Source: Acinetobacter baumannii (GTDB lineage Bacteria; Pseudomonadota; Gammaproteobacteria; Pseudomonadales; Moraxellaceae). Taken from it: a stretch of DNA of 64,000 bases. The stretch is from assembly GCF_016508585.1 (NCBI RefSeq), contig NZ_JADVOP010000003.1, forward strand, positions 1 to 64,000, in the 5' to 3' direction. The notes beneath the pieces were generated by a model. The model worked only from the letters and a program-made list of their open reading frames with translations. It ran no database searches and had not been told where the DNA came from. This document shows positions 58,519 through 64,000 of this stretch, one piece after another. The translations under genes were made by a program, and so were the position numbers. Positions within the stretch are counted from its first letter, which is position 1. Every line of letters begins with the position of its first letter.

Positions 58519-59550
58519 ATGATGAAAATTTTATTACCGACCTCAACTGCTGGCAGTTTACCAAAACCTTCTTGGCTTGCAGAGCCTGAAAAACTTTGGT
58601 CACCTTGGAAATTGCAAGATGAGCAATTAATTGAAGGTAAACAAGATGCTTTACGTTTATCTTTACAAGAGCAGCAACATGCAGGCATTGATATCGTCAG
58701 CGATGGTGAACAAACCCGTCAGCATTTCGTAACGACCTTTATTGAACACCTTAATGGGGTAGACTTCGAAAAGCGTGAAACTGTTCGTATCCGTAATCGT
58801 TATGATGCAAGCGTACCTACGGTTGTGGGTGAAGTGTCTCGTCAAAAACCGGTTTTCGTTGAAGATGCCAAGTTTTTACGTCAGCAGACTTCCCAACCGA
58901 TTAAATGGGCATTACCTGGTCCAATGACCATGATTGATACGCTTTATGATGCACATTATAAAAGCCGTGAAAAACTGGCTTGGGAATTTGCCAAGATTCT
59001 CAATGAAGAAGCCAAAGAGTTAGAAGCCGCAGGTGTAGATATTATTCAGTTTGATGAGCCTGCATTTAATGTATTCTTCGATGAAGTCAATGACTGGGGT
59101 GTTGCAACCTTAGAGCGAGCACTTGAAGGGCTTAAATGTGAAACAGCGGTGCACATTTGCTATGGTTATGGTATCAAAGCCAATACCGATTGGAAAAAGA
59201 CCTTAGGTTCAGAATGGCGTCAATATGAAGAGGCCTTGCCTAAACTTCAACAGTCTAAAATCGATATTGTCTCTTTAGAATGTCAAAACTCTCGCGTACC
59301 GATGGATTTGATTGAATTGATCCGTGGTAAAAAAGTGATGGTCGGTGCGATCGATGTTGCGACCAACAACATTGAAACACCCGAAGAAGTTGCAAATACA
59401 CTGCGTAAAGCACTGCAATTTGTCGATGCAGATAAGCTTTATCCATCAACCAACTGTGGAATGGCACCACTCTCTCGCCAAGTCGCAAGAGGTAAATTGA
59501 ATGCCCTAAGCGCAGGTGCAGAAATCGTTCGTAGAGAACTTAACCGCTAG
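58519..59550 (+). CDS. mesD: MesD-type methionine synthase (core MetE fold)
   Basis: The 343-residue protein is the C-terminal half of a MetE-like enzyme without the folate-binding N-terminal domain, as in the folate-independent MesD family. Zinc ligands are visible as AVHICYGYG (His and Cys), SLECQNSR and the C-terminal STNCGMAP. The substrate segment is IIQFDEPAFNVF near residue 177. It should transfer a methyl group to homocysteine. The methyl donor of MesD is not known. Confidence 0.9.
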   Translation: MMKILLPTSTAGSLPKPSWLAEPEKLWSPWKLQDEQLIEGKQDALRLSLQEQQHAGIDIVSDGEQTRQHFVTTFIEHLNGVDFEKRETVRIRNRYDASVPTVVGEVSRQKPVFVEDAKFLRQQTSQPIKWALPGPMTMIDTLYDAHYKSREKLAWEFAKILNEEAKELEAAGVDIIQFDEPAFNVFFDEVNDWGVATLERALEGLKCETAVHICYGYGIKANTDWKKTLGSEWRQYEEALPKLQQSKIDIVSLECQNSRVPMDLIELIRGKKVMVGAIDVATNNIETPEEVANTLRKALQFVDADKLYPSTNCGMAPLSRQVARGKLNALSAGAEIVRRELNR

Positions 59551-59577
59551 TTTTCAATCGTAACATTCGGTATAAAG

Positions 59578-59628
59578 GGGCATTATTTCAGTTTGTTTGG
59601 ATATATATTTCTGAGCAGACTGATGCCC
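59578..59628 (+). other. Stable hairpin between mesD and the flavin reductase gene
   Basis: GGGCAT (59578-59583) pairs with ATGCCC (59623-59628). After a 5-base bulge, CAGTTTG (59589-59595) pairs with CAGACTG (59616-59622) with one G-U pair. No T tract follows, so it is not an ordinary terminator. It could set the ratio of flavin reductase to mesD or be a processing site. Confidence 0.5.
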
Positions 59629-59750
59629 TGATCTTGATCCAGTGTATTATCCACCCTACGCATATCTGATCTCAATAGATAGTCGACAAGACGCAATAGC
59701 AAGGTATCGCTAAATCTAAAAGTGGTACGGTTCAATTTAGGAACAATGAA

Positions 59751-60242
59751 ATGATTGAAGCAACAAACTTTAGAGATGCAATGTCTTTGCTCACCAGTGC
59801 GGTCAGTGTGATCACCACTGCAGGCTTGTCGGGTCGTTATGGATTCACTGCTTCTGCTGTCTGTAGTGTGACCGATACACCGCCGACCTTACTGGTATGT
59901 ATGAACAAGGCATCTAGTTCTCATGTGCATTTTGTTGAAAATAAAATTTTAACTGTCAATGTACTCAGCGCACATCATCAGCATATTTCTAAAGCTTTTT
60001 CGTCTAAGTTAAGCCCAGAAGAAAGATTTAAACATGGTACTTGGACGGAGTTAGAAACAGGCGCACCAGTCTTAAAGGATGCTTTGGTGAATTTCGATTG
60101 TGAAATTGAGCAAATGCAAGAAGTTGGCACGCATACGATTTTGATTTGTCGTATTGTTGCGATTCAACAGAGCCAACATGATCAAAGCTTGGTTTATTTT
60201 AACCGTGCGTATCATCATGTGGGACAGACAGAAATTGCTTAG
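59751..60242 (+). CDS. Flavin reductase family protein, probable partner of MesD/MesX
   Basis: The 163-residue FMN-binding split-barrel protein has FRDAMSLLTSAVSVITTAGL near the start and RYGFTASAVCSVTDTPPTLLVCMNK, with the C-terminal YFNRAYHHVG. Such proteins supply reduced flavin to oxygenases. As the MesD route needs oxygen and DUF1852, the adjacent reductase plausibly feeds it reduced FMN. It starts 200 bases after mesD, with an AGGAACA just upstream. Confidence 0.85.
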   Translation: MIEATNFRDAMSLLTSAVSVITTAGLSGRYGFTASAVCSVTDTPPTLLVCMNKASSSHVHFVENKILTVNVLSAHHQHISKAFSSKLSPEERFKHGTWTELETGAPVLKDALVNFDCEIEQMQEVGTHTILICRIVAIQQSQHDQSLVYFNRAYHHVGQTEIA

Positions 60243-60285
60243 AGTGTTTGCTGCTTTATATTTGTTCTAACAAATTGCTGAAAAA

Positions 60286-60325
60286 CCATTTTTGTGCAAT
60301 GCAACTTAAAAATGGCTTTATTTAA
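60286..60325 (+). terminator. Possible terminator after the flavin reductase gene
   Basis: The perfect stem CCATTTTT/AAAAATGG with a 14-base loop is followed by CTTTATTTAA. Confidence 0.55.
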
Positions 60326-60412
60326 TATACAAATGATAGAAATTTTACATAAACTACTTATATACCTTTTTGGAAATTTTTTAAAAATTCTCACGTTAAA
60401 TTTCAACTTTGT

Positions 60413-61498
60413 TTATTTTTTTGATAAAAAATTGTAGGTTTCATCAAAAACTTTAAATAACTGAATCATTTCTTCATATTCTTTTTTAGTATAAAAATCT
60501 TGTTTGAAAAACTCTGCTATATTCCGTTTAAACATACTAAACGCTCCGTATGGATAAAGTAAATTTTCAAGGTGACTATTCACATTTTTAATTTTTTCAA
60601 ATTTTTCCTTTAAAAGTAAAATTTCTTGATTAATAGATCTTTCAAAATTTTCTAAATATTTATTATTCTCTCGAAGTTTATCAATTTCCGTAATTAATAA
60701 CGCTGTTTGCCTTGTAATTTCATTGGCTTTTGAGTGTGATTTATAGGAACAAAACAACAATATTGAAATACCAGTAATATCAATTAATGTCATTGTTCCT
60801 GCAGCCATTCCACCTCCTCCTGCTGCTATTGCTCCACCTCCAAACCAAGCAAGTGTAGCATTATATGCAGCTGCACCACTTAAAGTAGAGATCGCTGTAC
60901 CTGTTGATGCCGTTCCAAAAAGTGACACAAGTGTCCAACTACCTAAAGCAGCTAAACCTCCTATTGTAGAACCTTGAAGTAACACCATTCCTGTATTAAT
61001 TTCGATTTCTGTGATTGCTTTTAATTCCCCAATACTTTTATTCATAAATTCAACCAATTGCTTTTCTTTATAATTTAAGGCTGAATTTTTGGGTATATTG
61101 ACTAATTTTTGGCTTCTATCCAATTCCTGAATAGTAAGATATGTAAATTCACCTAATTCATTAAGTTTATAATTTATAATATTCTGTAAATCAATTAACT
61201 TATTAAAATTTGTTGCATACGAGTGATATTGAATTTCATAATTATATTTCGCAGTTTTAGCTCGACCATGACCAAAACCAGTTACTAAATCTAAAGCAAA
61301 AGTCCCTACTCCATAATTATCATTACTTTCTATTTGAAAGTTAATTTTTGGAGGTAACTTTATTTGCGTTCTTCTCGGTAGTTTAGTTGTTATAGATTTA
61401 TTCAACTGATTTGGAAAAACAACCAAAAAATCAACAATTATTATGAACAAAAAACAGCCAAAACCCATAATCATAAAATTATTTTCAATAGAGTCCAC
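60413..61498 (-). CDS. Orphan membrane protein with glycine-rich hydrophobic segments
   Basis: The 361-residue protein is read from GTG 61498 (ATG 61474 is an alternative). Residues about 9-27 form one membrane segment and about 40-165 a polar region. Residues 167-250 are hydrophobic with a Gly/Ala/Ser/Thr-rich stretch (STGTAISTLSGAAAYN, then AWFGGGAIAAGGGGMAAGT) that could form a membrane hairpin. Residues 255-340 are predicted coiled helix. I do not know its function. The gene is AT-rich against its neighbours and lies between metabolic genes, which suggests a late insertion. Glycine-rich hairpins occur in pore-forming and effector proteins. Confidence 0.65.
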   Translation of the reverse strand: MDSIENNFMIMGFGCFLFIIIVDFLVVFPNQLNKSITTKLPRRTQIKLPPKINFQIESNDNYGVGTFALDLVTGFGHGRAKTAKYNYEIQYHSYATNFNKLIDLQNIINYKLNELGEFTYLTIQELDRSQKLVNIPKNSALNYKEKQLVEFMNKSIGELKAITEIEINTGMVLLQGSTIGGLAALGSWTLVSLFGTASTGTAISTLSGAAAYNATLAWFGGGAIAAGGGGMAAGTMTLIDITGISILLFCSYKSHSKANEITRQTALLITEIDKLRENNKYLENFERSINQEILLLKEKFEKIKNVNSHLENLLYPYGAFSMFKRNIAEFFKQDFYTKKEYEEMIQLFKVFDETYNFLSKK

Positions 61499-61825
61499 TT
61501 TAAATCCATTTAATTAAGTAGTTATTAATTCATTATAATATATCTCAAACAAGATAAAAAAATATAATTTTCTATTCATTTAAAAATAATGATATTTATG
61601 TCAAATATAGACCTACCCGCTACTTAAAAACCTTATCTGATTAATATCATAACGAACTCCTCGATATATTATGTATTAAAAATACCACCATTTTAAGATC
61701 CACATTACTTAAATAAAGTTTCTTTAAATTCCCTATCCTCCCACCACAAACCACAACAGCCTATTTTGCTGTTAAAAATCACCTGCTACACTCAGCTCTA
61801 CAAACCTCTTTAAAACAGTCTGGTC
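61499..61825. other. Very AT-rich spacer between divergent genes
   Basis: The 327-base spacer holds the divergent promoters of the orphan gene and the aminotransferase. AACAGC-N7-GCTGTT at 61755-61773 is an inverted repeat followed by AAAAAT. It may be an operator or an RNA hairpin in the aminotransferase leader. No gene is seen. Confidence 0.4.
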
Positions 61826-62986
61826 ATGATCGAAATCCACTCCAAACTTCCTGCTCAAGGCGTCACCATTTTCAGTATCATGACCGCAATGGCACAACGA
61901 CTCAATGCGCTGAACTTATCACAAGGCTTTCCAGACTTTGATGCGCCACCTGCTCTGCTACAAGCGCTGAGCCAAGCCACATTGGATGGTTTTAACCAAT
62001 ACGCAGCGGGTGATGGCTTACTACAGCTTAGACAACAACTGGCGCAGCTTTTTCTTAAACGAGATCAATTACAGCTCGATCCACTTACAGAAATCACCAT
62101 CACACCGGGCGCAACGATTGGGATTTTCAGTGCCATACAAGCCATCATCCACCAAGACGATGAAGTGATTATCTTTGATCCGAGCTATGACAGTTATGCA
62201 CCTAGCGTGCAGTTGGTCGGAGGCAAAGCGGTTCATATTCCACTCAACGCACCTGAGTTTTCTGTAGATTGGGATCAAGTCAAATCTGCAATCACAGATA
62301 AAACCCGAATGGTCATCGTAAATACCCCTCACAATCCCACAGGGGCAATTTGGTCTAAACAAGACTGGCTGAATTTAATTGAACTGATTCAAGATAAAAA
62401 TATCATCGTGCTTTCAGATGAAGTTTATGAACACCTGATTTTTGACGGCGAAAAACATTATTCAGCGTTGTCGTTTCCTGCGCTTAGAGATCGTAGTTTT
62501 GTCGTGGGCTCTTTTGGAAAAACCTTTCATGTCACAGGTTGGAAAACAGGTTATTGCATTGCCTCACCTGAGCTGATGAAAGTGTTCCGTCAAATTTATC
62601 AGTTTGCCAACTTTTGTGGTGTCACACCTGTACAAATGGCACTTGCCAACTTTATGCAACAGCACCCTGAACATATCGATGGCTTAGCGAGTTTTTATCA
62701 ACAAAAGCGTGATCTGTTTAATTCAGGCATTCAAGATTCAAAATTTAGCTTTATTCCATCCAAAGGAACCTTTTTCCAAAATGTTGACTACAGCCAAATT
62801 CGTCCAGATTTAAATGATATCGAGATGTGCAAGTTCCTTGCAGAACAACACAGAATTGTGGCAATTCCAGTCTCTGTTTTTTATCGGAAAGCACCTGAAA
62901 ATTTACGTTTAATCCGTTTTTGTTTTGCCAAAAAAGATCAAACTTTAGTTCAGGCCTGTGAAATTTTAAATCGAATTCAAGCCTAA
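61826..62986 (+). CDS. PLP-dependent aminotransferase, methionine aminotransferase type
   Basis: The 386-residue class I/II aminotransferase closely resembles YbdL, which acts on methionine and its keto acid: SKLPAQGVTIFSIM, then ALNLSQGFPDFDAPPALLQAL, NTPHNPTGAIW near residue 164 and the PLP lysine in VGSFGKTFHVTGWKTGYC near 230. The product would be 4-methylthio-2-oxobutyrate. With mesXD 2 kb away it may link to methionine salvage, which is inference. Other kynurenine-type transaminases share these motifs. Confidence 0.85.
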   Translation: MIEIHSKLPAQGVTIFSIMTAMAQRLNALNLSQGFPDFDAPPALLQALSQATLDGFNQYAAGDGLLQLRQQLAQLFLKRDQLQLDPLTEITITPGATIGIFSAIQAIIHQDDEVIIFDPSYDSYAPSVQLVGGKAVHIPLNAPEFSVDWDQVKSAITDKTRMVIVNTPHNPTGAIWSKQDWLNLIELIQDKNIIVLSDEVYEHLIFDGEKHYSALSFPALRDRSFVVGSFGKTFHVTGWKTGYCIASPELMKVFRQIYQFANFCGVTPVQMALANFMQQHPEHIDGLASFYQQKRDLFNSGIQDSKFSFIPSKGTFFQNVDYSQIRPDLNDIEMCKFLAEQHRIVAIPVSVFYRKAPENLRLIRFCFAKKDQTLVQACEILNRIQA

Positions 62987-63010
62987 AAAATTTTCGATCT
63001 CGGTAAAATA

Positions 63011-63043
63011 AAGCTTGAGTTACTCAAATACTCAGGCTTTTTA
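63011..63043 (+). terminator. Terminator after the aminotransferase gene
   Basis: The stem AAGCTTGAGT/ACTCAGGCTT (one G-U pair) is followed by TTTATTG. Confidence 0.75.
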
Positions 63044-63104
63044 TTGAGTAGTTGTATATTATCAATAAGATAAAGACACTCGAAAATAGACAGTAGAACA
63101 AAAG

Positions 63105-64000
63105 ATGCCAGCTCGTCCCGACATGCTCCACCAACCCAAATTCTGGAAGGTTTTTTTAATCTTCTTGGGTCCATTGATCTTAACCAATATCTTGCAAAAT
63201 CTGTCTGGGACAATTAACACTATTTTTGTCGGGCAAATGCTGGGTGTTGAAGCGATTGCTGCCATTTCGGTATTTTTTCCGATCCTATTTTTATTGCTGG
63301 CTTTTGTGATTGGTCTTTCGACAGGTGCAACTGTTTTGGTGGGGCAAGCTTGGGGCGCCAAAGATATTGAAAAAGTGCGTACCATTGTTGGTGCATTGTT
63401 ATTTATGACGCTGATTGGCGGAACCATTATTGCCTTTTTAGGCGTGTTTTTTGCGAAGCAGATTTTATTGCTGTTGGGAATCGACCCGAAAATCATGCAC
63501 CTTGCACTACCTTATGTGCAATGGATGTTAATGAGTAGCCCATTTCTATTTATCTATATCACCTACACCTCCATTTTGCGTGGTGTCGGGGACAGCACCA
63601 CGCCACTTATGGCTTCAAGCCTTACCATTATTGTCGGTGTGATTGTCACACCTGTATTGATTGGAGGTTATTTTGGTATGCCAAAACTGGGAATTATTGC
63701 CCCGGCAATTGCCAGTGGTTTAGGGTTTATTGCGACCCTTGCTTTTCTGATTGTCTATTTAAATAAAAAAGACCATGCCTTAAAACCAGATGTGGCATTA
63801 ATCGAACATGTGCGCTTTCATCCGCAGTTTAGTCGAAGTATTTTACGTTTAGGCATACCGACAGGTATCCAAATGATCACCAACTCTGTTGCAGGTTTGG
63901 TGGTGATCGGACTGGTCAACCAACATGGTGCACATGCAACAGCAGCCTATGGTGCAGTCAATCAGGTTCTCAACTATATTCAATTTCCAGCCCTATCCAT
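63105..64000 (+). CDS. MATE family efflux transporter, 3' end cut by the window
   Basis: ATG 63105 opens a frame that runs off the window after 298 codons. It reads FLIFLGPLILTNILQNLSGTINTIFVGQMLGVEAIAA near the N-terminus, the MATE start, then STGATVLVGQAWGAKD and ILRGVGDSTTPLMASS, with about eight membrane helices visible. MATE pumps exchange drugs for Na+ or H+. The transport substrate cannot be told, and the protein is not AbeM by sequence. Two minus-strand frames over this region are shadows. Confidence 0.92.
   Translation, partial: MPARPDMLHQPKFWKVFLIFLGPLILTNILQNLSGTINTIFVGQMLGVEAIAAISVFFPILFLLLAFVIGLSTGATVLVGQAWGAKDIEKVRTIVGALLFMTLIGGTIIAFLGVFFAKQILLLLGIDPKIMHLALPYVQWMLMSSPFLFIYITYTSILRGVGDSTTPLMASSLTIIVGVIVTPVLIGGYFGMPKLGIIAPAIASGLGFIATLAFLIVYLNKKDHALKPDVALIEHVRFHPQFSRSILRLGIPTGIQMITNSVAGLVVIGLVNQHGAHATAAYGAVNQVLNYIQFPALS

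Noticed and set aside
63062-63496. 144-codon minus-strand frame over the MATE gene
   Set aside because: The plus-strand MATE frame is clearly coding; this one is its shadow.

Overview
The window looks like a chromosomal segment of an Acinetobacter species (Moraxellaceae, Gammaproteobacteria). The evidence is the low to moderate GC content, the order murG-murC-ddl-ftsQ-ftsA-ftsZ-lpxC with dciA beyond it, the pyrE/crc divergent pair, and the DUF1852-MesD methionine synthase cluster described from Acinetobacter. I could not run a search, so the species is left open. I see no tRNA, rRNA, CRISPR array, insertion sequence or prophage. Most of the window is core chromosome.

Layout. 0.2-5.5 kb: recJ-pdxH, glmM, guaB (minus strand). 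5.5-8.2 kb: a YkgJ-type cysteine-cluster protein, an ODP-type metallo-beta-lactamase-fold protein, and a GDT1/TMEM165 cation exporter behind a recognisable yybP-ykoY manganese riboswitch with its own promoter. 8.3-13 kb: aceE-aceF. 13.3-22.8 kb: an M23 peptidase, dciA, and the division and cell-wall cluster. 23-28.2 kb: gshB, DUF3565, a methyltransferase, a VanW protein, pyrE and crc. 28.2-28.5 kb: an untranslated segment with eight GGA motifs, two of them in AGGAT hairpin loops, ending in a terminator; I read it as a CsrA/RsmA-titrating small RNA. 28.7-38.5 kb: small accessory genes, including a pair of GGDEF proteins (one degenerate, one apparently active), an ankyrin protein, an HPF/RaiA factor and two outer-membrane proteins. 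38.5-44.2 kb: urtABCDE urea transporter with a sigma54-like promoter. 44.6-51.4 kb: parE-yqiA, a lipase-like hydrolase, dsbB and gshA. 51.6-57 kb: small enzymes, lipoproteins and membrane proteins. 57.2-60.3 kb: mesX-mesD-flavin reductase, with MetR-like boxes upstream. 60.4-61.5 kb: an AT-rich orphan gene for a glycine-rich membrane protein. 61.8-64 kb: a methionine-type aminotransferase and a MATE transporter cut by the window edge.

How the genes fit together. The 18-23 kb block makes lipid II precursors and the divisome. Glutathione synthesis (gshA, gshB), DsbB and a glutathione transferase form a scattered thiol theme. The mes cluster would make methionine by the oxygen-dependent MesD route, and the aminotransferase after it may recycle the keto acid of methionine. 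The points most worth a second look are the putative Csr-type RNA beside crc, the degenerate GGDEF protein that keeps its c-di-GMP inhibitory-site motif, the orphan membrane protein at 60.4 kb, a 17-codon ORF with a very strong ribosome binding site at 25.8 kb, and a 10-G run inside ftsZ.
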